DNA of 64,000 nucleotides from Shewanella olleyana (GCF_023283825.1 NZ_JAKILD010000020.1:1-64000), one strand, 5' to 3'; counted from the stretch's first letter, positions 51,681 to 62,771 are shown. Notes: a model not told the origin generated them from the letters alone. Program-made: numbers and translations.

Positions 51681-53201
51681 ATGAGTAATGTAGATCTGTT
51701 AGGACGCCGTAAATTTATCGCGGGTTTAGGCGCTGCAGCGGGTGCTGCAATGGTAGCTCCAGCGATGGCTGTTTCTGAAAAAACGGACGGTGTTAAGTGG
51801 GATAAAGAAGTTGAAATCGTTATTATTGGTTCTGGATTTGCTGGCTTAGCTGCAGGGATTGAGGCAACAAAACTGGGCGCAAAAGATGTCCATATTTTTG
51901 AAAAAATGTCTTACTTTGGTGGTAATTCAGCGATTAATGGTGGCTTATTTGCAGCACCAGGAACGCCAATGCAATCTAAAGAAGGCGTAAAAGATTCTGT
52001 TGATCGCATGGTCGCTGATCAAATGGCTGCTGGACGTGGTATTGCCGATGAAGCATTACTTCGCCATGTTGCTGAGCATGCAATGGAAGCTTTACAAATG
52101 ACTTTTGATGCGGGCTCTGAGTACCATCCATATCTGCAACAGCTTGGTGGTCATTCTGTTGCACGTACTTACCAAACAACCGTGAGTTGTGGTGCGGGTA
52201 TTACCCAACCTTTATTACATAAGTGTCGTGATTTGGGTGTTCATACTCATAACCGCTCTAAGTTTGAAGGTTTCTTGATTGGTGGTAACGGCGAAGTTCT
52301 TGGCGTTAAAATGCGTGATAACTACCACTTTGATGAAGAGCAGCCAGGTAAAGTCATTAATATTCGTGCCAAACGTGGTGTGATTATGGCAACAGGTGGT
52401 TTTGCTCAAAACGTTAATCTTCGCATGGCGCAAGATCCAACATTAACCTCAGAAGTAGGTTGTACCAATGCCCCAGGTGCTACAGGTGAAGGCATGTATG
52501 AAATGTTCCGCTTAGGTGCAGTACCTGTTCATTTAGCTCATATTCAATCAGGTCCATGGGCATCACCTGATGAAGGTGGTTTTGGTTACGTGTCTAACTA
52601 TTCTATTTACAATTTCCCTCATTCAATTGCGATTAACCGTTTAACAGGTAAACGCTTTATGAACGAAATTGCTGACCGTAAAACGCGTGCCGATGCCGAG
52701 CTTGCATGTCGTGATGAAAAAGGAAATGCACTACCTCCAATCTTAATCACCAGTTATAAGGATTCTAAAAAGCACCCTAATACTAAGAAAGTGATTAAGT
52801 ACAATGTGGGCTGGAAGTTTGATTCTATTGAAGAACTTGCCTCTCATTTTAATGTACCAACTAAAGCACTTAAAACCCAAATTGAAGAATATAACCAGTA
52901 CGTTAAGTCAGGTGAAGATACTCAATTTGGCAAGAATATGACCAAGGCGAAAGACAAGTATATTGAAGCACCGTTTACCGTTGTTCGTTTATGGCCAAAA
53001 GTGCATTACTGCCAAGGTGGTGTGCAAATTACAACTAAAGCAGAAGTAAAAGACAGCTTTACTGGTAATCCTATTGCTGGTTTATATGCCGCTGGTGAAG
53101 TGTGTGGTGGTATCCATGGTGTGAGTCGTTTAGGTAGTTGTTCTATTCCTGAATGTATGGTCATGGGAATGACAGCCGCCCGCAGCATGATGAAAGCTTA
53201 G
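51681..53201 (+). CDS. Periplasmic FAD-dependent reductase subunit (fumarate-reductase-like flavoprotein)
   Basis: A 506-aa flavoprotein of the fumarate reductase / flavocytochrome c family, without a haem domain of its own. A Tat signal (GRRKFIAGLGAAAGAAM) sends it to the periplasm. The FAD motif IIGSGFAGLAAGIEA is near 50-65. The active-site region RFMNEIADRKTR (about 330) holds the probable catalytic Arg, and GVSRLGSCSIPECMVMG near the end corresponds to the substrate-binding Arg loop. The next gene encodes a tetraheme cytochrome, so together they form a split flavocytochrome. Substrate could be fumarate, (meth)acrylate or another enoate; not decidable here. Confidence 0.88.
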   Translation: MSNVDLLGRRKFIAGLGAAAGAAMVAPAMAVSEKTDGVKWDKEVEIVIIGSGFAGLAAGIEATKLGAKDVHIFEKMSYFGGNSAINGGLFAAPGTPMQSKEGVKDSVDRMVADQMAAGRGIADEALLRHVAEHAMEALQMTFDAGSEYHPYLQQLGGHSVARTYQTTVSCGAGITQPLLHKCRDLGVHTHNRSKFEGFLIGGNGEVLGVKMRDNYHFDEEQPGKVINIRAKRGVIMATGGFAQNVNLRMAQDPTLTSEVGCTNAPGATGEGMYEMFRLGAVPVHLAHIQSGPWASPDEGGFGYVSNYSIYNFPHSIAINRLTGKRFMNEIADRKTRADAELACRDEKGNALPPILITSYKDSKKHPNTKKVIKYNVGWKFDSIEELASHFNVPTKALKTQIEEYNQYVKSGEDTQFGKNMTKAKDKYIEAPFTVVRLWPKVHYCQGGVQITTKAEVKDSFTGNPIAGLYAAGEVCGGIHGVSRLGSCSIPECMVMGMTAARSMMKA

Positions 53202-53226
53202 CCCCAAAACACAAGAGGAATTATTG

Positions 53227-53580
53227 ATGAAAACATTAAAGATGATGCTTGCAATGGGTTTACTTTGTTTAAGCAGTGCAGCCGTTCAAGCGGTAGAAAT
53301 TAGAGATCATCACCAAGAAGTGATTGGTAAAGATTGTAAAACCTGTCATGACAATGGCATTAAGCAATTTCCATCAGATCAAGCTTGTCAGCAGTGTCAT
53401 GATGTAGATGAACTTGCTGAAACAACTGCTCGTAGTGAAGAAGATAAGTGGCAAAACCCACATAACAACTTACATTACGGTAAAGAGTTACCTTGTCAGG
53501 AATGTCATGGTGAACATAAAGCGAAAGAGCCGATTTGTAGTAACTGTCATACATTTAAGTATGATAAGCACAAAAAATAA
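53227..53580 (+). CDS. Periplasmic tetraheme cytochrome c
   Basis: A 117-aa secreted cytochrome with a Sec signal peptide (about residues 1-22, ending VQAVE) and four CxxCH haem sites: CKTCH, CQQCH, CQECH and CSNCH. It resembles the tetraheme domain of Shewanella fumarate reductase Fcc3 and should feed electrons to the flavoprotein encoded 25 bp upstream. The ATG at 53227 follows GAGGA. Confidence 0.93.
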   Translation: MKTLKMMLAMGLLCLSSAAVQAVEIRDHHQEVIGKDCKTCHDNGIKQFPSDQACQQCHDVDELAETTARSEEDKWQNPHNNLHYGKELPCQECHGEHKAKEPICSNCHTFKYDKHKK

Positions 53581-53660
53581 TACTTAACTGATACGCCTCA
53601 AAAGAAGATTGAATATTGAGTTTTAATTTCCCCATTTAAATTCATTTATGAAGTCTTTTG

Positions 53661-53693
53661 AAAGCCTCTAACCCGTTGGTTAGGGGCTTTTTT
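53661..53693 (+). terminator. Terminator after the cytochrome gene
   Basis: Stem AAAGCCTCTAACC / GGTTAGGGGCTTT (one mismatch) with a CGTT loop and a following T-run. It ends the flavoprotein-cytochrome operon. Confidence 0.88.
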
Positions 53694-53726
53694 ATGTTTA
53701 ACTGTTTTTATAGATAAATAGATAGA

Positions 53727-54596
53727 TTAGCTATCAGCCACTTCGGCTAAGTTCTCAACATTGGCTTTGATTAGGGTAATCAATTGTTGTGTTGCATCAG
53801 TTTGAGTATCAGGATTGAGGTATAGCGCTTCATTGAACACAGGTAAAATAGGCAGGCCATGTTCAATGGGATCTAATATTTGCATTTTGTCGCTGATCCG
53901 AAACTCTGCAACAGGTGCAATTGCCAGATCATTTTCGACGGCCATACATAATGCTTGTGGTGAAGGCGTTGATAATAATACGTTGATTGATCGCATTGTC
54001 AGCTGATGATTAGCGAACACTTGCGCACGAATAGGGCAGTTTTCTGGATAAAGTGCCATTGGAAGCACGTTACGCTTATGGGCATTGCCATTTTTGGCTG
54101 CGACCCAATGAAAGCGTCGTTCAAACAGTAATTCACCATTTGCAGGTGTTTGCCAATGAGTTGCTACAATGACGTCAAACTCGCCTTGCTGTAAGCGCTT
54201 ATATAAATTTCCACTAACGTCAGTATCTATAACCAATTCAATACATGTGAATTCACGAATAAATTCTAATAAACAACTGCTCAAGTAACGTTTTATATAG
54301 TCTGTTGGCACACCAAGTCGAATGATTTCTCGATTTTGGCAATCTTTTAAATCATCTAAAGCCTTTGAATTGAGTTGCATCATTTTATAGGCGTAGTTAA
54401 GTAAAGTGACACCTGAATCGGTCAGCGTAACACCTTTGTTATCGCGGATTAATAATGGCTGGCCAACACTTTCTTCAAGCTTTTTAATTTGCAGACTTAA
54501 TGCTGATTGGGTTCGACAAATCTGCTCAGCAGCTTTTGAAAGGTTGCCATTTTCGGCGACCGCGATGAAGCTTTCTAGTAATTCAATTTTTAACAT
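53727..54596 (-). CDS. LysR-family transcriptional regulator
   Basis: A 289-aa regulator with an N-terminal HTH (FIAVAENGNLSKAAEQICRTQSALSLQIKKLEE, about 11-43) and a substrate-binding domain. It converges on the flavoprotein-cytochrome operon and is divergent from the TetR gene, so either may be its target. No inducer can be inferred. Confidence 0.88.
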   Translation of the reverse strand: MLKIELLESFIAVAENGNLSKAAEQICRTQSALSLQIKKLEESVGQPLLIRDNKGVTLTDSGVTLLNYAYKMMQLNSKALDDLKDCQNREIIRLGVPTDYIKRYLSSCLLEFIREFTCIELVIDTDVSGNLYKRLQQGEFDVIVATHWQTPANGELLFERRFHWVAAKNGNAHKRNVLPMALYPENCPIRAQVFANHQLTMRSINVLLSTPSPQALCMAVENDLAIAPVAEFRISDKMQILDPIEHGLPILPVFNEALYLNPDTQTDATQQLITLIKANVENLAEVADS

Positions 54597-54730
54597 TGGC
54601 TTTAGATAATCTGGCTATTGAGATTGATCATAGTGGTATCAGTATTACTTAATATCGAAAACGTAAAAAGCTTGTTATCGTGTGAATGTGAACTGGTAAC
54701 ATATTTTTCATTCAAAGTAAGGGATACATC

Positions 54731-55378
54731 ATGAGTACTTGGCAGCAAAGAGGAGAATACCTAGTCGAAGTATCTCAGCGTTGTTTAAGAGGGCATAAAA
54801 CATTTGATTTATGTCGTTCACATTTAGTTCAAGCTAGCCAAATATCTAAGGGGACTATTTATAATCACTTCCCTACAGAGGCTGATTTAATGGTTGCTGT
54901 AGCAATTCATGATTTAAATCGTTGGAGTGTTCAGGCTGCACTTGATGAACAACATTATCAAGACCCGCTTATTCAGTTTTTAGCTCATCAATGTTGGCGT
55001 TTACACGATACCTTAGTTAATAAAACCTTTGTCATTGAAAGAGTCATGCCTAACTCTGATGTTTTATCTCAAGCTAGTGAGGTGTATCAGGTAGCTTATC
55101 AGCAAAGTTACGATGCTTATTTTTTATGGTTTCATGGAATTATTGCAAAAATAGGCAAGGTTGAAGGCTTTAATCGTGATGAATTAGTGATGAGCTACTT
55201 ACGTGGTGCGATGATTAATTGTGATGATGCAGATAAGGACGGAAATGATGTTCAGCTATATTATCAATACTGTTATGCCATCGTTCAATTACTAGGGCAC
55301 TCAGATAAAAGATTACCTGCTATTACTAAGTTTAAAGAATGGTTAAGTAAAATGCCGCAACATCAAACTGCGGCATAA
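54731..55378 (+). CDS. TetR-family transcriptional regulator
   Basis: A 215-aa regulator whose HTH reads VQASQISKGTIYNHFPTEADLMVAVA (about 36-60). The C-terminal ligand domain is all-helical and unlike any subgroup I can name. Divergent from the LysR gene with a 134-bp shared region. Target unknown; the palindromes before the flavoprotein gene are candidate sites for this or either LysR protein. Confidence 0.87.
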   Translation: MSTWQQRGEYLVEVSQRCLRGHKTFDLCRSHLVQASQISKGTIYNHFPTEADLMVAVAIHDLNRWSVQAALDEQHYQDPLIQFLAHQCWRLHDTLVNKTFVIERVMPNSDVLSQASEVYQVAYQQSYDAYFLWFHGIIAKIGKVEGFNRDELVMSYLRGAMINCDDADKDGNDVQLYYQYCYAIVQLLGHSDKRLPAITKFKEWLSKMPQHQTAA

Positions 55379-55395
55379 GGTATTTAATTTTAAGA

Positions 55396-56004
55396 TTATT
55401 GCGTCAAAAAGGCCATGACTTTCGCTTTTGGCATACCAGTAATCTTTTGAATCTTATCAAATGTGACTTCTTGGTTGGGACTATATTGCTCAATGGTATT
55501 AAGTTGATGCAGCCATAAATGTCCTGTCATGGTGGCATCTGCTAATGCTCTATGAAAAACACCATCATTAGGTAGTTGATGGTAATCAACCAAGGTCCCT
55601 AATTTATGATTAGGCGCTTCTTGGTTAATTCTGCGTGATAACAATAAAGAACAAGAAAATTGTCCTGAATATCGATGATTAATTCGCTCGAACTCTGCAT
55701 CTAAAAACTTCTTATCAAAGCTAGCGTTATGGGCTACTAGGTTGAAGTCTCCAATAAAATCAGCAAAGCGTGCCATGACAGTTTCGCAATCATCGGCTGT
55801 TTGCAGCATTTGATTGCTAATACCTGTGTAGTTTTCAATAAAACTATTTACCCGACGTCCTGGGTTCATTAATTCTTGAAACGAGTCTACTACAACTCCA
55901 TTCACCAGCTTAACAGCGCCAATTTCAATGGCTCTATCAGCGTTATCAGGTGATAAGCCGGTGGTCTCGAAATCGAGTACGATAACGGTATTTGCTAAAC
56001 TCAT
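55396..56004 (-). CDS. DnaQ-like 3'-5' exonuclease (DEDDh family)
   Basis: A 202-aa exonuclease domain protein. Exo I is DFETTGL (11-17), Exo II NASFDKKF near 93, and Exo III HRALADA near 150, giving the DEDDh set. Similar to stand-alone proofreading-type exonucleases rather than the polymerase III epsilon subunit itself. It follows mnmE after 5 bp, so it is probably the distal gene of that transcript. Confidence 0.88.
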   Translation of the reverse strand: MSLANTVIVLDFETTGLSPDNADRAIEIGAVKLVNGVVVDSFQELMNPGRRVNSFIENYTGISNQMLQTADDCETVMARFADFIGDFNLVAHNASFDKKFLDAEFERINHRYSGQFSCSLLLSRRINQEAPNHKLGTLVDYHQLPNDGVFHRALADATMTGHLWLHQLNTIEQYSPNQEVTFDKIQKITGMPKAKVMAFLTQ

Positions 56005-56009
56005 AAGGG

Positions 56010-57368
56010 CTATTTACCAATACAAAAAGAACTAAAGATTTTGCCAAGTAAATCATCTGAGGTGAACTTACCGGTAATTTCAGAGAGGGCCATTTGTGCC
56101 ATACGCAGTTCTTCTGCTAACAATTCACCGGCTAAATACACTTCCAGTTGCTCTTTTCCTAACTGCAAGTGACTTGAAGCTAAGTCTAATGCTTCCAAAT
56201 GACGACGACGGGCGATGAACCCACCTTCAAGGTTACTTTGGTAGCCCATGAGAGTCTTAAGATGTTGTTTAAGCTCTTCAACACCTAAACCTGTTTTAGC
56301 TGAAATGCGGTAAACGTTATAACCGTGCTCATCAGTCGTCATAACTGGCTCGCCGGTTAAATCGGCTTTATTACGTACAACGGTGACACCAAGTCTTGAT
56401 GGCAGACGGTCTATAAAGTCAGGCCAAATATCATGTGGATTAACGTCGGTAGTCGTGGTGCCATCAACCATAAATAACACCCGATCAGCAGTGGCTATTT
56501 CATCCCATGCGCGCTCAATACCAATTTTTTCTACGGTATCAGCTGTGTCACGCAAACCTGCTGTATCGATAATATGCAGTGGCATGCCATCTAAATGGAT
56601 GTGTTCGCGCAGTACATCACGGGTAGTTCCAGCAATTTCAGTCACAATAGCGGATTCTTTACCTGCTAATGCATTTAACAAGCTAGATTTACCCGCGTTA
56701 GGGCGACCCGCAATGACAACTTTCATGCCTTCACGAATAATAGAACCCTGTTTAGCACTGGCTTGGACAGAGTCGAGTTTATCGATGATTTTATACAGAG
56801 AATTAGCAATTTTACCGTCTGATAAAAAATCCACTTCTTCATCTGGGAAATCAATCGCTGCTTCAACGTATAAACGCAAATTAGTGACTTGTTCGACAAG
56901 TTGGTGGACTTCATCCGAGAACTCGCCTTGGAGCGAGTTTAACGCGCTCTTAGCGGCTTGTTCGCTGGTGGCATCAATTAAATCAGCAATGGCTTCTGCT
57001 TGGGTTAAATCAAGCTTATCGTTCATAAAGGCTTGCTCACTGAACTCACCTGGTTTAGCAATTCGAAGCCCATCAACTTCCATGACACGCTTAATCAGCA
57101 TGTCTAATACTATTTGGCCGCCATGACCTTGCAGTTCCAATACATCTTCACCAGTAAAGGAGTTAGGTCCTTTAAAGAATAAGGCAATCCCTTGGTCAAT
57201 GACTTCACCAGTCGCACTTTTAAAGTCACAGTAGTCGGCATAACGGGTTTTAGGTAAATGGCCTAAAACGCTTTGTGCGACTTCAGTTGCTTTATCACCT
57301 GATACACGAATGATACCGACGCCGCCACGACCTGGTGCGGTTGCTTGTGCCACGATAGTGTCTGTCAT
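56010..57368 (-). CDS. mnmE: tRNA modification GTPase MnmE (TrmE)
   Basis: A 452-aa GTPase partner of MnmG in wobble-uridine modification. The N-terminal folate-binding domain ([23 protein letters not shown]) is followed by the G domain with [12 protein letters not shown] near 222, DTAGLRDT near 267, and NKAD near 336. It ends with the invariant FCIGK, whose Cys is functional. Downstream of yidC on the same strand. Confidence 0.97.
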   Translation of the reverse strand: MTDTIVAQATAPGRGGVGIIRVSGDKATEVAQSVLGHLPKTRYADYCDFKSATGEVIDQGIALFFKGPNSFTGEDVLELQGHGGQIVLDMLIKRVMEVDGLRIAKPGEFSEQAFMNDKLDLTQAEAIADLIDATSEQAAKSALNSLQGEFSDEVHQLVEQVTNLRLYVEAAIDFPDEEVDFLSDGKIANSLYKIIDKLDSVQASAKQGSIIREGMKVVIAGRPNAGKSSLLNALAGKESAIVTEIAGTTRDVLREHIHLDGMPLHIIDTAGLRDTADTVEKIGIERAWDEIATADRVLFMVDGTTTTDVNPHDIWPDFIDRLPSRLGVTVVRNKADLTGEPVMTTDEHGYNVYRISAKTGLGVEELKQHLKTLMGYQSNLEGGFIARRRHLEALDLASSHLQLGKEQLEVYLAGELLAEELRMAQMALSEITGKFTSDDLLGKIFSSFCIGK

Positions 57369-57450
57369 TGAAGAAAACCTTGTTGAAAATAGTAAAGGAA
57401 AAGGCGGCTTAATAGCCGCCTTTAAAGATTATATCAGTTCGAGCTATGAC

Positions 57451-59079
57451 TTATTTTAAGCCTTTTTTCTCTAAACCGGCATAAATAATCTTTTGTTGTG
57501 TGATTGCCACTAAGTTACCAACTAACCAGTAAAGAACTAGTCCAGATGGGAACCATAGGAAGAACACAGTAAAGATAACTGGCATCCACTGCATCATTTT
57601 AACTTGCATAGGATCCATGGTTGGTGCCATTGGCTGCATTTTCTGCATTAACCACATAGACACACCCATTAATAACGGTAATACGTAGTAAGGATCTTGA
57701 ACCGATAAATCGTCAATCCAAAGCATGAATGGTGCATGACGCAATTCATAACTTTCTAGTAGTACCCAATACAATGCGATGAAAATTGGCATTTGTAACA
57801 AGATAGGAAGACAGCCACCCATAGGGTTAACTTTCTCTTTCTTGTACAGTTCCATCATAGCTTGACCCATCTTCTGACGGTCATCACCAAAACGCTCTTT
57901 CAGCTCAGCAAGCTTTGGCTGTAGGTTACGCATTTTCGCCATTGAAGTGTATTGCGCTTTAGTCAGTGGGTATAAAAGACCACGTACAGATAGCGTAATT
58001 AAGATAATGGCCACACCCCAGTTAGTTACGATTGACTGGAAGAACATCAGTAACTTGTAGATAGGGATGGCTAACCACCAAAGGAAGCCGTAATCCACTA
58101 CTAAGTTAAGTGTTTCTGAAATATCAGATAGGGCTTTTTGATCTTTAGGACCAACAAAGAACTGTGCACTAATGGTTTGTTGTGTACCAGGAGCAATATC
58201 ATGTACTGCGCCGCGGAAACCAATGTTAGCTTGTCCACCAGCACTCATGCTTGTGAAAATAGTATTTGAGTCTGTTGCTGGTGGTACCCAAGCTGACACG
58301 TAGTAATGTTGAAGCATTGCTGCCCAACCGCCTAGTGTTTGTTGGTTTAGATTACTCTTAGCAATATCATCAAAATCATACTTTTCATAACGTACATCTT
58401 GAGTAGAGAATGCTGCACCACGGTAAGTCGGCATCATCATGCTACTTTCAGACTCTTGTACAGATTGTTTAATCTGACCGTACATTTGCATTTGAAGTGG
58501 CGCTGCAGTGGTGTTGTTTACGTTGTAATCAACTGTCACATCAAACTGACCACGAGTGAAAGTAAATACTTTGGTATAGCTTGCGCCATTTGCATCTACA
58601 TAGCTTAATGGTACAGATAAAGTGTCTTGGCCAGCGGCTAACTCATATAGTTCAGACTCAGCAGAAAAATGCGCACGACCGTGAGTACTGCTATCAATAC
58701 CATCACGTCCGATTAAGCCACTTTGAGAAATATAATTGAAAGAACCGTTTTGCTCTAACAGAACAAAAGCTTCTTCGCTATCGATTTCAACTTTATGGTC
58801 AACAAGTGCTGCATAAACAATATCACCACCGACTGGGTCGATTTTGATGTTTAGCTGATCAGTGTTAACTGTAATCAGATTTTGAGTCGCCGGTAATTGA
58901 ACAGGCATGCTTGAATCAGCATCAGGTACATCGCCAATGTTTGACGAAGGTACGTTATTCGTTTGAACAACCGATTGCGTTGCTGTCGGTTGTGGAGCTT
59001 TATCGTCTTGCCATGCTTGCCAAAGTAAAAAGCTGACAAACAGTAGTGCGATAAGCATTAAATTGCGTTGAGATTCCAT
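57451..59079 (-). CDS. yidC: Membrane protein insertase YidC
   Basis: A 542-aa inner-membrane insertase with an N-terminal anchor ([18 protein letters not shown]), a large periplasmic domain (about 60-330), and five C-terminal helices forming the insertion groove ([20 protein letters not shown] and [18 protein letters not shown]). It inserts proteins such as the AtpE c subunit. Order rpmH-rnpA-yidD-yidC-mnmE is conserved. Confidence 0.97.
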   Translation of the reverse strand: MESQRNLMLIALLFVSFLLWQAWQDDKAPQPTATQSVVQTNNVPSSNIGDVPDADSSMPVQLPATQNLITVNTDQLNIKIDPVGGDIVYAALVDHKVEIDSEEAFVLLEQNGSFNYISQSGLIGRDGIDSSTHGRAHFSAESELYELAAGQDTLSVPLSYVDANGASYTKVFTFTRGQFDVTVDYNVNNTTAAPLQMQMYGQIKQSVQESESSMMMPTYRGAAFSTQDVRYEKYDFDDIAKSNLNQQTLGGWAAMLQHYYVSAWVPPATDSNTIFTSMSAGGQANIGFRGAVHDIAPGTQQTISAQFFVGPKDQKALSDISETLNLVVDYGFLWWLAIPIYKLLMFFQSIVTNWGVAIILITLSVRGLLYPLTKAQYTSMAKMRNLQPKLAELKERFGDDRQKMGQAMMELYKKEKVNPMGGCLPILLQMPIFIALYWVLLESYELRHAPFMLWIDDLSVQDPYYVLPLLMGVSMWLMQKMQPMAPTMDPMQVKMMQWMPVIFTVFFLWFPSGLVLYWLVGNLVAITQQKIIYAGLEKKGLK

Positions 59080-59082
59080 AGC

Positions 59083-59337
59083 CTATTTGTTACACCTGTC
59101 GTTTTTAGGGGGGACGGGATCACTTCCGCCGGGATGTAAAGGGTGACATTTTAGTATGCGTTTCGCTGCAAGCCAACAACCTTTCGCAGTTCCATGCGTT
59201 TTTATTGCTTCAATCGCATAATAAGAGCACGTTGGGTTGAATCTACAGCGAGGTCCCAGCATGGGGCTGATAAGAAGTTGATAACCACGAATAGCCTTGG
59301 TGGCTAGCCATTGTAACGGCGACTGAGTTTGCGCCAT
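59083..59337 (-). CDS. yidD: Membrane protein insertion efficiency factor YidD
   Basis: An 84-aa small protein with the family motif [23 protein letters not shown] (about 23-45) and [14 protein letters not shown] at the C-terminus. It overlaps the end of rnpA by 34 bp and lies 3 bp before yidC. Thought to assist YidC in insertion. Confidence 0.95.
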   Translation of the reverse strand: MAQTQSPLQWLATKAIRGYQLLISPMLGPRCRFNPTCSYYAIEAIKTHGTAKGCWLAAKRILKCHPLHPGGSDPVPPKNDRCNK

Positions 59338-59660
59338 AACTTCTCTGTTAATTTATGTAGTTCTGCATTTTCCATATCGACCACGCCATTTCGAACCAAG
59401 ACAACAATATCAAGGTTTGGTATGTCATGCTGACTTAAACGGAAATTTGTTCTGATTATTCGCTTAATACGATTACGGTCACTGGCATTTTTAACAAAAC
59501 GTTTAGCAACTGTTAATCCAATACGAGGATGTTGTTCTGAATTGGGTATCGCGAGCAGAGTTATTTCAGCAGAAGATGCTTTGATGGGATTTGAAAATAC
59601 AGCTTTAAATTGCGCGGGAGTTAACAGACGTAACTCCCGCGTAAAAGCATAGCTAGTCAC
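59304..59660 (-). CDS. rnpA: Ribonuclease P protein component RnpA
   Basis: A 118-aa basic protein subunit of RNase P, which matures tRNA 5' ends. The RNR motif region [20 protein letters not shown] (about 50-69) is conserved. It starts at a GTG (59660), as does E. coli rnpA, 16 bp after rpmH. Confidence 0.94.
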   Translation of the reverse strand: MTSYAFTRELRLLTPAQFKAVFSNPIKASSAEITLLAIPNSEQHPRIGLTVAKRFVKNASDRNRIKRIIRTNFRLSQHDIPNLDIVVLVRNGVVDMENAELHKLTEKLWRKLSRRYNG

Positions 59661-59676
59661 TATGAATATCTACCGA

Positions 59677-59814
59677 TTAAGCAGATAAACGAGCGCGACC
59701 TTTTGCACGACGACGTGCAATCACTTTACGGCCGCCTACAGTGGCCATACGTGCGCGGAAGCCGTGAGAACGCTTACGCTTCAGGTTGCTTGGTTGAAAA
59801 GTACGTTTACTCAT
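59677..59814 (-). CDS. rpmH: 50S ribosomal protein L34
   Basis: A 45-aa, very basic ribosomal protein: [20 protein letters not shown] at the start, then [18 protein letters not shown]. All family positions fit. Divergent from dnaA across the DnaA-box region, the usual rpmH-dnaA arrangement. Confidence 0.97.
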
Positions 59815-60262
59815 TTTGGCAATCCGTATATTTAGTAGTTAATAAACCTTACATTCTTAAAATAAGAGGTAAGGGCAAAAAAGAGGCCGAATTGTAATCA
59901 CTTTAATCACTACCGTCAACAAGGAAAGTAGCTATATGCACAATTTTTACCTAATTACTTTTCCGTTAAACTGCAAATATGTACCACAGGATGTGGATAA
60001 CTCTGTGAATCAACACTACATGTTGTGGATCAAAGGCTGTTTAACTAGATCAAAGCGCGGCTATTATAGATCAAGAGTGATCGGTTAATAAAGCAGGATC
60101 TACGAACAAATACGATTAATTGGATCGTTTTTGATCTTTAAAGATCACAGATATCCACATACAATGATCCGGCTGGGGATAAATATTTTATTATCGATAG
60201 CGATCATTGAGATCTAACGATAGAATACCCCTCCTTCAACAAACGATATTAAGGAATATTAA
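59815..60262. promoter_or_regulatory. rpmH-dnaA divergent control region with DnaA boxes
   Basis: DnaA boxes lie at 59992-60000 (TGTGGATAA, perfect), 60024-60032 (TGTGGATCA), and 60151-60159 (ATATCCACA, one mismatch). Several GATC sites are scattered between. It should hold the divergent rpmH and dnaA promoters, with DnaA autoregulation. The layout resembles the rpmH-dnaA origin of pseudomonads, but 13-mer unwinding repeats are not as clear as at 46026-46058. Confidence 0.8.
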
Positions 60263-61651
60263 GTGGCGGTTTCACTTTGGCAACAATGTATCGGCAGGCT
60301 GCAAGACGAACTTTCTGCGCAGCAATTCAGTATGTGGATCCGTCCGCTACAAGCTGAAATGGATGGCGATACTTTGGTACTTTATGCACCTAATCGTTTT
60401 GTACTCGATTGGGTTCGAGATAAGTATATCAATATCATTAATCAATTTTTTACAGAACAGTTAGGTGGAAATGCCCCTAAACTGCGCTTTGATATTGGTA
60501 GCCGTCCGTCAGCAGTAAAAAAACCTGCACCTGTAAAAGCAGAAGTAAGACCGACGCAAAGTACGCAAACTAAGCAACGTGTCAGTACTGCATTTAATAC
60601 GCAAGCTGAGCCGATTGAGCATGCGAACCATCGCAGTAACATCAATCCGACTTATCAGTTTGATAATTTCGTTGAAGGTAAATCAAACCAATTAGGTAAA
60701 GCTGCTGCGCTTCAAGTGGCAGAAAATCCTGGCGGTGCTTACAACCCATTATTTTTATATGGCGGCACCGGTTTAGGTAAAACCCATTTACTTCATGCTG
60801 TGGGCAATGGAATTATTAAGAATAATCCCAATGCTAAAGTGGTTTACATGCACTCTGAACGTTTCGTTCAGGACATGGTTAAAGCACTTCAAAATAATGC
60901 GATTGAAGATTTCAAACGTTATTATCGCAGTGTTGATGCGCTTTTTATTGATGACATTCAATTCTTTGCCAATAAAGATCGTTCTCAAGAAGAGTTCTTC
61001 CATACCTTTAATGCGCTATTAGAAGGTAATCATCAGATCATCCTGACATCGGATAAATACCCGAAAGAAATTGACGGTGTTGAAGATCGTTTAAAATCTC
61101 GTTTTGGTTGGGGTCTTACGGTTGCGATTGAGCCTCCTGAACTTGAAACCCGTGTGGCGATCTTAATGCGTAAAGCTCAAGAGAGCGGTATTAACCTTCC
61201 TGATGAAGTGGCGTTCTTTATTGCTAAGCGCTTACGCTCAAATGTGCGTGAATTAGAAGGTGCATTAAACCGAGTTATTGCTAATGCTAACTTTACCGGC
61301 AGACCGATTACAATTGATTTTGTCCGCGAAGCATTACGTGATTTATTAGCGCTACAAGAGAAATTAGTGACGATTGATAATATTCAAAAGACCGTTGCTG
61401 AATACTACAAAATCAAAATGGCAGATATGCTATCTAAGCGTCGTTCTCGTAGTGTTGCGAGGCCTCGTCAAGTCGCAATGGCATTATCAAAAGAACTGAC
61501 AAACCAAAGCTTACCTGAAATTGGGGACGCCTTTGGCGGTCGTGATCATACTACCGTACTACACGCATGCAGAAAAATTGCTCAATTGCGTGAAGAAAGT
61601 CATGACATTAAAGAAGATTATGCTAACTTGATACGTACATTATCTTCTTAA
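60263..61651 (+). CDS. dnaA: Chromosomal replication initiator DnaA
   Basis: A 462-aa AAA+ initiator that binds the oriC boxes and opens the DNA. Domain I (about 1-75) starts [11 protein letters not shown] variable linker follows. Walker A GGTGLGKT lies at 167-174, Walker [11 protein letters not shown] near 225-235, and the C-terminal box-binding HTH at [19 protein letters not shown] near 425-445. GTG start at 60263 behind AAGGA. First gene of dnaA-dnaN-recF. Confidence 0.98.
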   Translation: MAVSLWQQCIGRLQDELSAQQFSMWIRPLQAEMDGDTLVLYAPNRFVLDWVRDKYINIINQFFTEQLGGNAPKLRFDIGSRPSAVKKPAPVKAEVRPTQSTQTKQRVSTAFNTQAEPIEHANHRSNINPTYQFDNFVEGKSNQLGKAAALQVAENPGGAYNPLFLYGGTGLGKTHLLHAVGNGIIKNNPNAKVVYMHSERFVQDMVKALQNNAIEDFKRYYRSVDALFIDDIQFFANKDRSQEEFFHTFNALLEGNHQIILTSDKYPKEIDGVEDRLKSRFGWGLTVAIEPPELETRVAILMRKAQESGINLPDEVAFFIAKRLRSNVRELEGALNRVIANANFTGRPITIDFVREALRDLLALQEKLVTIDNIQKTVAEYYKIKMADMLSKRRSRSVARPRQVAMALSKELTNQSLPEIGDAFGGRDHTTVLHACRKIAQLREESHDIKEDYANLIRTLSS

Positions 61652-61670
61652 TATCAGGAAATTGAGACGA

Positions 61671-62771
61671 ATGAAATTTTCAATTGATAGGGATGCCCTA
61701 TTAAAACCACTTCAATTAGTGTGTGGCGCAGTAGAAAGACGTCATAACTTACCTATTTTATCAAATCTACTTGTGGAAGTTAGTGAGTCCTCACTTAAGC
61801 TAACAGGTACGGATTTAGAAGTAGAACTTGTAGGGCAAGCGCCTATACAAGGTGAAATTGAAGTGGGCAGTACGACTGTTCCAGCTAAAAAACTTTTAGA
61901 TATCGTCAAGTCCCTTCCTGAACAAGTCGAAATCAAAATTGAACAACAAGAAAACAAATGGTTATTGCGCTCTGGTCGTAGCCGTTTTTCGTTAGCGACA
62001 TTACCGTCGTCTGACTACCCCAATGTTGAAGCTTTTCAAGCTGAGATAGAGTTCAGCCTAAAGCAAGGCACGCTTAAGTCGATTATTGATTCAACCCAAT
62101 TTTCAATGGCAAACCAAGATGTACGTTATTACCTTAATGGTTTGTTATTTGAAACATCGGGGACTTCATTAAAAGCAATTGCCACCGATGGACATCGTTT
62201 AGCACTGAGTCATCGCGATATTGGTATCGAATTACCTGAAAAACAAGTCATCGTACCGCGTAAAGGTGTGGTTGAAATGTCGCGCTTATTAGAAAGCGAA
62301 GACAAAGAGATTAATATTGCTATTGGTGATAGCGCTATTCGTGCGACAACGGATAATGCCGTATTTACCAGTAAGCTTGTTGATGGTCGTTTCCCTGATT
62401 ATCGCCGCGTATTACCTAAAGGTGGTAATAAGATTGTTGTGGCGAGCCGCAATCACTTAAAACAAGCGTTAACCCGTGCTTCTATTCTATCGAATGAGAA
62501 GTTCCGTGGTGTTCGTATTCAGCTTGAACCCGGTTTATTACGCATTACTGCCAATAACCCTGAGCAAGAAGAAGCGGAAGAAATTATCGACGTTGAATAC
62601 AATTCTGAGAATTTAGAAATTGGTTTCAATGTGAGTTATTTGCTAGATGTATTAAATAACTTAGCCAGTGATGACGTCAGAATCACGCTGATTGACGGAA
62701 ATTCGAGTGCATTGATAGAAAACCATGCAGAAGAAGATTCAATGTATGTCGTGATGCCTATGCGCTTATAG
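61671..62771 (+). CDS. dnaN: DNA polymerase III beta clamp DnaN
   Basis: A 366-aa sliding clamp, identical in length to E. coli DnaN. Three repeated domains are recognisable, with ATDGHRLAL near 170, SKLVDGRFPDYRRVLP near 240, and the conserved ending YVVMPMRL. The ATG at 61671, giving MKFSIDRDALL, is preferred over a TTG three codons upstream. It lies 19 bp after dnaA. Confidence 0.98.
   Translation: MKFSIDRDALLKPLQLVCGAVERRHNLPILSNLLVEVSESSLKLTGTDLEVELVGQAPIQGEIEVGSTTVPAKKLLDIVKSLPEQVEIKIEQQENKWLLRSGRSRFSLATLPSSDYPNVEAFQAEIEFSLKQGTLKSIIDSTQFSMANQDVRYYLNGLLFETSGTSLKAIATDGHRLALSHRDIGIELPEKQVIVPRKGVVEMSRLLESEDKEINIAIGDSAIRATTDNAVFTSKLVDGRFPDYRRVLPKGGNKIVVASRNHLKQALTRASILSNEKFRGVRIQLEPGLLRITANNPEQEEAEEIIDVEYNSENLEIGFNVSYLLDVLNNLASDDVRITLIDGNSSALIENHAEEDSMYVVMPMRL

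Noticed and set aside
56383..57126. 247-codon frame antisense to mnmE
   Set aside because: Long only because of mnmE codon pattern; the translation is Ser/Ala-rich without any recognisable domain.
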